DNA from: Erysipelotrichia bacterium | Lineage (GTDB): Bacteria; Bacillota_I; Bacilli_A; Erysipelotrichales; Erysipelotrichaceae | DNA length: 53,318 bases | Direction: 5' to 3' | NCBI GenBank assembly: GCA_018333955.1 | Contig: JAGXSD010000018.1 | Coordinates: 1-53,318 of the forward strand | Shown here: one piece after another, positions 7,680 to 15,268 of the stretch | How the letters are laid out: the number at the start of each line of letters is the position of its first letter | Position numbering within the stretch: the stretch's first letter is position 1 | Made by a program: the position numbers and the translations under genes | Notes under the pieces: model-generated | What the model saw: only the letters and a program-made list of their open reading frames with translations | The model's database searches: none | What the model was told of the DNA's origin: nothing

Positions 7680-8968
7680 AACCATGGATTGTTAAAAGTA
7701 TTATCGTAAGTGTTCTAGCAGCTCTCGCTTTCTTTCTGATTTCTCCTTTATTTGATCAAGAAGAAGAGGACTTCGTTGAAAGAGTTGTTGCAGTGGAAAC
7801 ACTGACTGTTTCTGAGAGTGCATTTGAAGAAAGCTATCGCTCAGTGGCTTTTATCTCTCCCAAAACCATTACACAAGCCGCTTTTCAAAATGTAGGGACA
7901 ATAACACAGATTAATGTCAAAGAAGGGGATCGAGTCGTTGTGAATCAAGTATTAGCACGAATCGATGATGAACAATCACGCCTACAGCTTCAAAACTCAA
8001 AAGAAGCCTATGCTAATGCTCAGTTTAATCTACAAAGTGCACAATCTAATGCTGAAACAGAAAAACGTTTATATGATGAGGCTGTTGTTGCAGATGAAGC
8101 GCGATTAAATGAATTGCGTGTGGAACAGCTTAGTGCAAAACAACGACGTGATGATGCCTTGAGCACCTATGAAACAAACTTGGAAACTTTGGGCCAAAAT
8201 TCTCCAACAACACAAGCTTCACTAGTAGCATATAATCAAGCGGAATTAGAATATCAGATCGCTACAACACAATATGAAACAGCTCTTGAGAATGGTGAAT
8301 CTAATGATGTCTTGATCGCACGAAGTCGCTATAATGCAGCCCAATCCAATGTGAATGCTAATCAGACTCAAGTGAATATTGCTCGTAACAATGTGACACA
8401 AGCTGAAAATAACCTAGAGAACACTACACTTAGAGCAAGTGTGAACGGTACTGTGGTTCGTGTGGTTGGAAATGTGAATGAACTTGCTACTCCATTAGCT
8501 CCAGTGGTGGTCATTGCATCTGATGATCTTAAAGCTATCTTTGGAGTTCCGTTTCAATGGTTGCCTTCACTTTATCTTAATCAACCCATTAAGGTGTTTA
8601 ATTCGACTAATAGCATTGATGCAGTGATTACATCGATAGCACCACTTCCAGATCAAACCTCAAGGACATATGAAATTGGTGTCGATCTTGCAGCTCAAAG
8701 TTTTGCGATTGGATCATCTGTAAGTATTGAAATCGCATTAAATGAAATATCAGGCGTATGGTTGCCCATCACAAGCATTATGAATGATGGACAGCCCTAT
8801 GTGTATGTTGTTGAAGATGATCGAGCTATCAAGCGTAGAATTGCTTTAATTGGATTCAATAACACAGATGTACGAGTGGAAGGGTTATCAGCGAATGAAG
8901 TCGTCATCATCAATGGTGTTAAGTCATTGCGTTCTGGAACAGCTGTTAAAGTGGTGAATCAACCATGA
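7676..8968 (+). CDS. RND efflux membrane-fusion (adaptor) protein
   Basis: The 430-residue HlyD/MFP-type protein has an N-terminal membrane anchor (~7-25), a first lipoyl half (FQNVGTITQINVKEGDRVVV), a long Gln/Asn/Ala/Glu-rich alpha-helical hairpin (~95-245), a second lipoyl half (ENTTLRASVNGTVVRVVGNV) and beta-barrel and membrane-proximal domains. In Gram-negative cells such adaptors link an inner-membrane RND pump to an outer-membrane channel. No channel gene is present here, as expected for a monoderm cell, so it probably acts at the outer face of the pump. It overlaps its neighbours by 4 bases on both sides. Confidence 0.9.
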   Translation: MKPWIVKSIIVSVLAALAFFLISPLFDQEEEDFVERVVAVETLTVSESAFEESYRSVAFISPKTITQAAFQNVGTITQINVKEGDRVVVNQVLARIDDEQSRLQLQNSKEAYANAQFNLQSAQSNAETEKRLYDEAVVADEARLNELRVEQLSAKQRRDDALSTYETNLETLGQNSPTTQASLVAYNQAELEYQIATTQYETALENGESNDVLIARSRYNAAQSNVNANQTQVNIARNNVTQAENNLENTTLRASVNGTVVRVVGNVNELATPLAPVVVIASDDLKAIFGVPFQWLPSLYLNQPIKVFNSTNSIDAVITSIAPLPDQTSRTYEIGVDLAAQSFAIGSSVSIEIALNEISGVWLPITSIMNDGQPYVYVVEDDRAIKRRIALIGFNNTDVRVEGLSANEVVIINGVKSLRSGTAVKVVNQP

Positions 8969-11900
8969 AAAAAATAGTGACTTGGGCTTTAAGACGTTAC
9001 CTAATTGTCTATATATTTACACTAATTTTGATGGTTGGAGGAATTTTAGCTTACTTTGAAATCCCAAAACAAGAAAATCCAAATACGAATTTGCCAGCAG
9101 CTTTGATTACGACCATTTATCCAGGGGCTACGTCAACTCAAGTTGAAAGTTTAGTGACCATACCTTTAGAAAAGGCTTTATCTAGTCTTCAAAAGGTTGA
9201 TGTCATGAATTCTTACTCGACAAATTCTGCCAGTGTAATTGTGGTGGTTTTTGAAATTGATGCGGATCCTGAAGATTCGATAGCACAATTAAAAGACATT
9301 GTTGCTAAAACACAAGCCTCACTTCCTGAACTTGCCTATGAATCAACGATTAATGATGATCTCATTTCAACACCAGCATTTATTCTCTCATTTTCTTCTC
9401 CTACATTGGAGTTAAGTGAATTAGTCAGTTATGCTCAAAGTGTTTCGACACAGATCTCTCGAATTAGCGGGGTCTCACGCATTGTATTAGATGGTGAAGA
9501 TAACTTTGAAGTTTCAGTTCAAGTTGATGTGGATGCATTGAATGTGTATCAAGTTTCTATAGAAACGATTGTTCAGCTCATGCAAGCACAAAATCTTACC
9601 ATTCCTTCAGGTTCTGTCGTGATTGATGGGCAATCGATTAATGTTCAAACACCATCCTCATTTGAGTCAGTTCAAGATATAGAAAACATGATTATTAAAG
9701 GATCGACTAGTGGTGTAGGGTTTGTTAGGTTGTCCGATGTGGCAACTGTGAATGTAATACCTACTTCTAGTGTAGGGTTTACTCGTAATGGCAACACTAC
9801 TGTCTTGCTTACGGGTTATTTTAATCAAAACGTCAATTCAGTGAATATAGGACAAGATGTTTCAAAAGTGCTTAACACACTTAAACAGTCCTTTCCTAGT
9901 TCGCTTTTAGTGGAAGAGGTAGTCTTTTCACCCAAAGATATCGATAACTCTATTAATAACTTCATTGGATCTCTTCTTCAAAGTATCGGTTTGATTATTT
10001 TGATTGTCATGATTTTCGTGAAACTACGCAATGCATTAGTCATTTCTCTGATTCTTCCTCTTTCCATTCTCCTAACTTTTATTGTGATGAATATCACTCG
10101 ATTAGAATTTCACTTTATTTCTATTGCGGCCCTCATTATCTCTTTAGGAATTCTTGTTGATAATGGCATTGTTATTTCAGAAGCGATTCAATATCGTCTT
10201 AATGATGATATGGAGCGAACTGAAGCGATTATGAAAGCTGTTGAAGAAACATCGATTCCGATGCTTACATCCACGCTTACGACCATGGTTGCGTTTGGGA
10301 TGTTTTTCTTCGTGCCAGGTGTGATTGGCAAGACAGTCGCAACAATACCAACAATTGTCATCTCAACATTGAGTGCTTCATATCTTGTCGCAATGGTGGC
10401 CATCCCTATCTTTGCATTCCATTTCTTTAAAAAAGAATCAAGTATCAAAATAGAAAAAACACATCAAACAAAACCATATCGCTTTTTTAAATGGTTATTG
10501 GGTTATGGTTTAAGTAAACCTAAATCGATGATTGGTTTAGCATTCGCCACCTTAATCATCTCTGGGCTTCTATTTACGCAACTTAATATTTCATTTTTCC
10601 CATACTCGAATAAACCGACATTTCATATCGATATTGAATCAGAACAATTTAATCTTGATCAAACTAAAGAAATTCATAATCAGGTTTTAGATATTCTTTC
10701 TGAATATGATGAAATTATAAATACAACATCGGCTTATGGTCGAGGCTTACCAAAGTTTTTCATTACGGCTCCAGTGTTAGGTGTCAATGTTGCGAACGCG
10801 CAAGTGCTAGTGAATGTCGATTTGAGAAATAGTCGTTTTGATTCCAATGAAGCGTTAGGAAGAGAACTTCAAGATCGATTTAATGCAAACATAGTGGGCG
10901 CAGATGTGCAAGTGCGATATTTAGAGTATGCATTACCCGTTGAGGCTAAGGTTGCTGTTGCGATTCGTGGCGAAAATATTGATGAGCTACTAAGTGCTTC
11001 AGAGATTGTCCAAGAAACCTTAAAATCCATTTCAGGGACGACCAATATTCGTGATACACATATTTCAAGTGAACCACAATATGTTGTTAATATTAATCCT
11101 GATTATTTGTCGACATCAGGACTATTGAAATTTGATGTGGTTAAGACCATTAATACTGCACTCATGGGGACATCACCAACCCAACTTACATTAGGTACAC
11201 TACAACTTCCTATTAAGATTAAGGCTGATATTCAATCACTTGATGATTTATTAAGTTTAACCATTCGCTCCTCAGCAACAGGGTCAGTACTTCAACTTCG
11301 TCAGGTGGCTTCACTAGGTATTGATTTTGTGAACCCAAGTATATTTAGACAAAACGGGTTAAGAACTATCACGGTATTATCGGATGTTTTACCAGGTTAT
11401 GATGCCACAACTGTTGAATTAGCTTTACGTGAATCTTTAGATGTTAACTCACAACTAAGTGATGTGGAAATTGTATATCGTGGAGAGTTAAGTAATATTA
11501 CTAATTTAATCTCAAACTTAGGTGTGTCTTCTTTAGCTGTTATAGCATTAATCTATCTTATTCTTGTGTTTCAGTTTAATAATTTAAAACAACCTTTGAT
11601 TATTCTAGCTTCGATACCTCTTTCTCTTTCAGGAGTCTTTCTTGGATTAGTCTTATTTAGAGTTGATATTCAAGCGATGGCCCTCTTAGGAGCAGTGAGT
11701 TTAATTGGGATTGTCGTGAATAATGGTATTTTACTTGTTGAGGTTATAAATAGTGGTTTAAATGAAGGTTTAAATATTGAAGACGCTATTTTTAAAGCTT
11801 TAAAAGAGCGATATCGTCCTATCACACTCACAACGCTCACTACCATTATTGGAGTGATTCCACTTATCCTCTCAGGTGATCCTTTAACCTCACCAATGGC

Positions 11901-11997
11901 GTTAGTGTTATTCTTTGGTCTCGCAATGAGTACGGTGCTAACCATGGTTGTGATTCCTACATTAGTCTATATGTTTTATCCAAAAAAGGTTGCTTAG
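8965..11997 (+). CDS. RND-family (AcrB/SwrC-like) efflux transporter
   Basis: The 1010-residue pump has the RND duplication: one N-terminal helix (~12-30), a large external domain, a helix bundle (~333-495), a second single helix (~518-535), a second external domain and a final bundle (~845-1005). The family start (RRYLIVYIFTLILMVGG) and the PGATSTQVESLVTIPLE segment are typical. In the proton-relay helix the AcrB Asp-Asp pair reads Asp399-Asn400 (GILVDNGIVISE), and the helix matching AcrB Lys940 reads VVNNGILLVE. It follows the TetR and adaptor genes with 4-base overlaps and should export hydrophobic or amphiphilic compounds. Confidence 0.93.
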   Translation: MKKIVTWALRRYLIVYIFTLILMVGGILAYFEIPKQENPNTNLPAALITTIYPGATSTQVESLVTIPLEKALSSLQKVDVMNSYSTNSASVIVVVFEIDADPEDSIAQLKDIVAKTQASLPELAYESTINDDLISTPAFILSFSSPTLELSELVSYAQSVSTQISRISGVSRIVLDGEDNFEVSVQVDVDALNVYQVSIETIVQLMQAQNLTIPSGSVVIDGQSINVQTPSSFESVQDIENMIIKGSTSGVGFVRLSDVATVNVIPTSSVGFTRNGNTTVLLTGYFNQNVNSVNIGQDVSKVLNTLKQSFPSSLLVEEVVFSPKDIDNSINNFIGSLLQSIGLIILIVMIFVKLRNALVISLILPLSILLTFIVMNITRLEFHFISIAALIISLGILVDNGIVISEAIQYRLNDDMERTEAIMKAVEETSIPMLTSTLTTMVAFGMFFFVPGVIGKTVATIPTIVISTLSASYLVAMVAIPIFAFHFFKKESSIKIEKTHQTKPYRFFKWLLGYGLSKPKSMIGLAFATLIISGLLFTQLNISFFPYSNKPTFHIDIESEQFNLDQTKEIHNQVLDILSEYDEIINTTSAYGRGLPKFFITAPVLGVNVANAQVLVNVDLRNSRFDSNEALGRELQDRFNANIVGADVQVRYLEYALPVEAKVAVAIRGENIDELLSASEIVQETLKSISGTTNIRDTHISSEPQYVVNINPDYLSTSGLLKFDVVKTINTALMGTSPTQLTLGTLQLPIKIKADIQSLDDLLSLTIRSSATGSVLQLRQVASLGIDFVNPSIFRQNGLRTITVLSDVLPGYDATTVELALRESLDVNSQLSDVEIVYRGELSNITNLISNLGVSSLAVIALIYLILVFQFNNLKQPLIILASIPLSLSGVFLGLVLFRVDIQAMALLGAVSLIGIVVNNGILLVEVINSGLNEGLNIEDAIFKALKERYRPITLTTLTTIIGVIPLILSGDPLTSPMALVLFFGLAMSTVLTMVVIPTLVYMFYPKKVA

Positions 11998-12051
11998 CAA
12001 TATCAAAAATGTTATTTTGAAAAGAAATGAGGGGAGCAGGTTGCATAAACT

Positions 12052-13656
12052 ATGAAGAAAGAGATCTCACAAGTTACACAAACATTGATTGATATTCTTA
12101 AACTTACCCCAATTGGGACACAATGGGTTCTATTCACACCTTCATTTAGTGTTGCATCATTGATTCAACATCATCATGATACAAGTTCATTTAAGTTTGA
12201 TATTCTTTCAGGAGCACATACTCATCAATTCCATGATTCAATAAAGCGTTTTAGTGAAAAACAAACGGATGGCTTGATTATTTCTTATGAACAAGTAATG
12301 AATACTCCAAAATTTGAAATCATTAAAGAAGCCATTCAAAACATAGATACTCTTATCGTGGATGGATGTTATCGTTGTGATGTTGAGAAGGTTCACTATT
12401 CTATCGAACTTGAAGTATTTTTATCACATATTCAGGATATAAAACCTAAATCCGTGCACACGATACAAGGTTCATATCATTCAAATGTGATAAAAGCACA
12501 TAGTCATGACATAGAACTTCCTCAAACCGTTGAAAAATGGCCATTTGAATTAAATCGACTTCTTAAATCGATGGGTTTAATGCGAACTATTTGGGTTGCG
12601 CAAACATGGGTAGAAGCGAACAAAATCTCAGCTACCTTAAATCATATGGGGATCAATCATGCATTAGTTCATAAAAAAGTTGAAGAAAGTGCAAAGGTTT
12701 TCATGGAAAACCAGTTCATTACTAAAGAGCTCAACGTGTGTGTACTTACTTGGGAGACCATATTATCACTCGAAGTTCAAGAGATTGAATGTGTGATTTT
12801 TACATTTGAGATACAAAGTGATGCATTCATTCGTTTTTTCTTACCTTATACGTCACTCAATGCCCAATGGAAGATCATTGACTGGTTTAAATCTTATCCT
12901 TTGTCTCATTTTTCATGTCCGATTAATCAGAATATGTTTGATTTTATTCATCATGTTCAGATGATTGAAAATGGATGCTCTATGCGTGAAGCAGAGCGAA
13001 GCCTTAATATTGATTCGTATGAATTTGAAAAAATCATCAAATTCCTAAAAGGACGAAAGATCATTAAAAAAGAAGGTTTGAATTACATCATTGACCAGCC
13101 TGAAGGGATTTTAGCAATTCAATCAATTGACATTGAAATGTCTCCATCACTGAGTGTTAAAACCATTGAAATCAACGGAACAGTGCAAAACGTTCCTGAT
13201 GACATCATGTTTGAGTTTAGTCCAAAGAAGATTATGCCAGTGGGTTGGTATGACTTTGCGATCATTCCAGATGATTTAAAACATGTGAATGGTGTGATCG
13301 TTGTAAACTCATTGAGTGTAGCATCAATTAAGACGTGGTGTCATCACCACAATATTGATACTATCATGATTGGTTCACATCATCATGACACCATTGCATC
13401 ATTACATGATGCATTTCGTGTGGAACTATTAGAATTAGATCAAACACGATTTCTTGGAGGAAATAATCCATATCAAAAAGTTATGAGAGCGAAATCATGT
13501 GTTGATTCATGGTCGATTCCACCTCTTTCACATGTAAATAAAGTTGCGCTTATATTAGACAATTATGATGAGGGATGGTGTGTGAGTGTCATGAGTATTG
13601 CGCTTAAAAGACATGCATCACAACTTGTGATTGTGCCAATGTGCTTATCGTTTTAG
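12052..13656 (+). CDS. Degenerate RecQ-like helicase with C-terminal phosphoribosyltransferase-like domain, ATPase motifs lost
   Basis: The 534-residue protein aligns by eye with RecQ-family helicases: GLIISYEQVM matches the 'YVSPERL' block, NIDTLIVDGCYRCD sits where the DEAH motif should be, and RTIWVAQTWVEANKISATL...NHALVHKK followed by ELNVCVLTWETI matches helicase domain 2. The end, NNPYQKVMRAKSCVDSW then VALILDNYDEGWCVSVMS and VIVPMCLSF, resembles the PRTase-like tail fused to some bacterial RecQ proteins. No Walker A (GxGKS/T) exists: the segment that should carry it is missing between residues ~18 and 25. DEAH and the arginine-finger block are gone too. The frame is open over 534 codons, so a non-helicase role is more likely than a fresh pseudogene. 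The ribosome site (GGGGAG) is rather far from the ATG. Confidence 0.6.
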   Translation: MKKEISQVTQTLIDILKLTPIGTQWVLFTPSFSVASLIQHHHDTSSFKFDILSGAHTHQFHDSIKRFSEKQTDGLIISYEQVMNTPKFEIIKEAIQNIDTLIVDGCYRCDVEKVHYSIELEVFLSHIQDIKPKSVHTIQGSYHSNVIKAHSHDIELPQTVEKWPFELNRLLKSMGLMRTIWVAQTWVEANKISATLNHMGINHALVHKKVEESAKVFMENQFITKELNVCVLTWETILSLEVQEIECVIFTFEIQSDAFIRFFLPYTSLNAQWKIIDWFKSYPLSHFSCPINQNMFDFIHHVQMIENGCSMREAERSLNIDSYEFEKIIKFLKGRKIIKKEGLNYIIDQPEGILAIQSIDIEMSPSLSVKTIEINGTVQNVPDDIMFEFSPKKIMPVGWYDFAIIPDDLKHVNGVIVVNSLSVASIKTWCHHHNIDTIMIGSHHHDTIASLHDAFRVELLELDQTRFLGGNNPYQKVMRAKSCVDSWSIPPLSHVNKVALILDNYDEGWCVSVMSIALKRHASQLVIVPMCLSF

Positions 13657-13706
13657 AGGTCCATTTTTTTACTCCTTAACCTAATGTTTAATCGATTTGA
13701 ATAACC

Positions 13707-13742
13707 AAAACTCATTTTTAAATCAATTTAAAGATGAGTTTT
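13707..13742 (+). terminator. Long hairpin after the RecQ-like gene
   Basis: A 16-bp stem (13707-13722 with 13727-13742, one U.G wobble, loop TCAA) ends in TTTT. It is a likely intrinsic terminator and may work in both directions. Confidence 0.8.
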
Positions 13743-13791
13743 GTTGTTTCATAGGAGGAAGGTTTGATAAAGTCTAAATGAGGTTACGACT

Positions 13792-14259
13792 ATGAATCAT
13801 CCACATGCTTATTTTGCTTATCATTTACATAAATTAGATTCTAATTTTTACATGCAAGTTGACGATGCTATACTGAAAGACTATATATCATCTTTGAAGT
13901 TTCATGACTTTATTGAAGTGCCATTAATTTCGTTAGTGATTCAAAGCGAACATGAAACAAGACAAATATCACTCAAACAACCCTTGCATGATACATTGCG
14001 TTTGGAGTATCTAAAGCAGTTTGTGAAAGATCATGATGTCGAAGTAAGGTTTATCATGAGTTTTTCGCAAGATTCTGATTATTCTTCGCATGTGAGATTA
14101 GTTGGAACCTTATCACCTCACTTTACCTATCAAGTCATCGTTGAAGAGCTAAGTGAGTTTGAAGTCAACTACTTGTTTACACTTCAACTCATGTTATTAA
14201 CTTATTGGGAGGCGAGTGATTATGGGAACCACCCTTGGGTTTCACTGATTGAGCGATAA
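13792..14259 (+). CDS. Protein of unknown function, 155 residues
   Basis: I do not recognise this protein. It is soluble, has no signal peptide or clear membrane helix, is acidic and is rich in His and Tyr near the start (HPHAYFAYHLHKLDSNFY). No catalytic motif is visible. The segment DVEVRFIMSF and the strand-rich middle suggest an alpha/beta fold. A ribosome site is weak (GAGGTTACG before the ATG; GGAGGAAGG lies further upstream at ~13754). It lies alone between a terminator and a separate promoter, so the context gives no function. Confidence 0.6.
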   Translation: MNHPHAYFAYHLHKLDSNFYMQVDDAILKDYISSLKFHDFIEVPLISLVIQSEHETRQISLKQPLHDTLRLEYLKQFVKDHDVEVRFIMSFSQDSDYSSHVRLVGTLSPHFTYQVIVEELSEFEVNYLFTLQLMLLTYWEASDYGNHPWVSLIER

Positions 14260-14307
14260 AACTTTACGATAATTTCAAGTTAAACGTTTATCTATGACTT
14301 GCAAGAC

Positions 14308-14335
14308 TTGAAAAATTTGGATTAAATGGTATGCT
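14308..14335 (+). promoter_or_regulatory. Promoter of the small membrane protein genes
   Basis: TTGAAA (14308-14313), a 16-base spacer and TATGCT (14330-14335), about 45 bases before the ATG at 14381. Confidence 0.6.
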
Positions 14336-14380
14336 TGTTTTAAGAATTCGTGATGATTATCGACAGTCTAAAGGGGGGTT

Positions 14381-14620
14381 ATGGGAAAACTATTTAAGAT
14401 TTTTGGAGTACTTATTTGGATTAGCAGTATTGTTTTCATTTTGACTATTCGATCAGTGCAAAATGTAGATTACATTATATTAGCGATTGTTGCACTAAGT
14501 GGGATTGTTACTGGTGTTGGGTTTATTGGAGTAGGTGAGATTATTAGGCTATTGGAGCGACAATATCACCAAAACAAAGCCTTATATGATTTATTTAAAC
14601 AAGTGGGAGGGGCAGAATAA
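14381..14620 (+). CDS. Small membrane protein, two helices, unknown function
   Basis: The 79-residue protein has two hydrophobic helices (~5-23 and ~30-52) joined by a short polar turn (RSVQNVD), then a charged, Gln-rich cytoplasmic-looking tail (RLLERQYHQNKALYDLF) that may form a helix. The family is not recognised. The ribosome site is unusually G-rich (AAGGGGGG ending two bases before the ATG), which could be a target of C-rich regulatory RNAs. It is followed without a gap by a 35-residue membrane peptide gene and a terminator, so the two form a small operon. Confidence 0.7.
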   Translation: MGKLFKIFGVLIWISSIVFILTIRSVQNVDYIILAIVALSGIVTGVGFIGVGEIIRLLERQYHQNKALYDLFKQVGGAE

Positions 14621-14728
14621 ATGGAAGTTTTATTATTACTCGTCGTGATGTTTTTATTCTCAATTACTGGATTATTCATCTTAGGGTATATTTATAGCTT
14701 CGTCATGAAAAGACTATTCACAAGATAA
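14621..14728 (+). CDS. 35-residue single-helix membrane microprotein
   Basis: The ATG at 14621 directly follows the stop codon of the upstream small gene, with a GGGAGGGG ribosome site at ~14605-14612 inside that gene. The peptide starts MEVLLLLVVMFLFSITG, is almost wholly hydrophobic over residues 3-28 and ends in a basic tail (KRLFTR), as in small membrane-inserted regulators. The TAA lies at the base of a strong terminator. Adjacency and ribosome site support real translation. The role is unknown; it may partner the 79-residue protein. Confidence 0.65.
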   Translation: MEVLLLLVVMFLFSITGLFILGYIYSFVMKRLFTR

Positions 14729-14754
14729 ACAACGAGTCATCGTTGTTTTTTTTT
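14727..14754 (+). terminator. Terminator of the small membrane operon
   Basis: A 9-bp stem AAACAACGA/TCGTTGTTT (loop GTCA) is followed by a run of T: a textbook intrinsic terminator. Confidence 0.92.
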
Positions 14755-14796
14755 ATGTTGGGATTTCTTAAGACTTTCTAAAGTGACAAAAAAGTG

Positions 14797-14820
14797 TATA
14801 ATAGTTGCATGTGCAATTAT
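14797..14820 (+). promoter_or_regulatory. -10 box and overlapping MarR-type operator
   Basis: TATAAT (14797-14802) is followed by a palindrome centred at 14810/14811: TTGCA-TG-TGCAA (14805-14816), extending to ATAGTTGCATGTGCAATTAT with one mismatched pair. It covers the transcription start, where a MarR protein encoded just downstream would block its own operon. Confidence 0.75.
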
Positions 14821-14830
14821 TGGAGGGTTT

Positions 14831-15268
14831 ATGCTACCTATTAATAAAACGATTTCGATGATCGAGCGTTACAACTTATCATTTAGAGATCATCAATTTG
14901 CGAAATTTAAACTTAAAGGATATCAAGCTTCCTTTCTAATTGAGATTTCAAAACAAAGTGAATATCCTATGGAAGCTTTGATTGAAACCATGCATGTTGA
15001 TAAAAGTACGATTACACGAGGTATACAAGCTTGTGTGGATTTAGGGTATGTTGTAGTATCTTTAAGCGAAACAGATCGACGCTATAAAAGACTGACGTTA
15101 ACACCTCTTGGATTAGAAGTCAAAAATCAATGTGTGGCCATTTTAAAGAAACAACGGCTTTATCTTATGCAAGATTTCGATGAGGAAAGTGAAACTCAAT
15201 TTTTATCTTTTCTGAATCGGTTGTATACACGTGCAAAGGAATTATCATCGCATGAAGAAAATCTTTAG
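14831..15268 (+). CDS. MarR-family transcriptional regulator
   Basis: The 145-residue protein has the MarR winged helix: KLKGYQASFLIEISKQ, then PMEALIETMHVDKSTITRGIQ as recognition helix region, and the wing TDRRYKRLTLTPLGLEV. I place the start at the ATG at 14831 with GGAGGG in front, because the upstream GTG (14783) lies before the -10 box. Its last 17 bases overlap the first ABC exporter gene, so it heads a five-gene operon. The TTGCA palindrome over its own start site suggests autorepression released by a ligand, probably a substrate of the exporter. Confidence 0.9.
   Translation: MLPINKTISMIERYNLSFRDHQFAKFKLKGYQASFLIEISKQSEYPMEALIETMHVDKSTITRGIQACVDLGYVVVSLSETDRRYKRLTLTPLGLEVKNQCVAILKKQRLYLMQDFDEESETQFLSFLNRLYTRAKELSSHEENL

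Noticed and set aside
12052-13656. RecQ-like gene as a simple pseudogene
   Set aside because: No stop codon or frameshift interrupts 534 codons and the ribosome site is usable; loss of motifs alone does not make it a pseudogene.
14783-14830. GTG start for the MarR gene
   Set aside because: It lies upstream of the -10 box; the ATG at 14831 follows GGAGGG.
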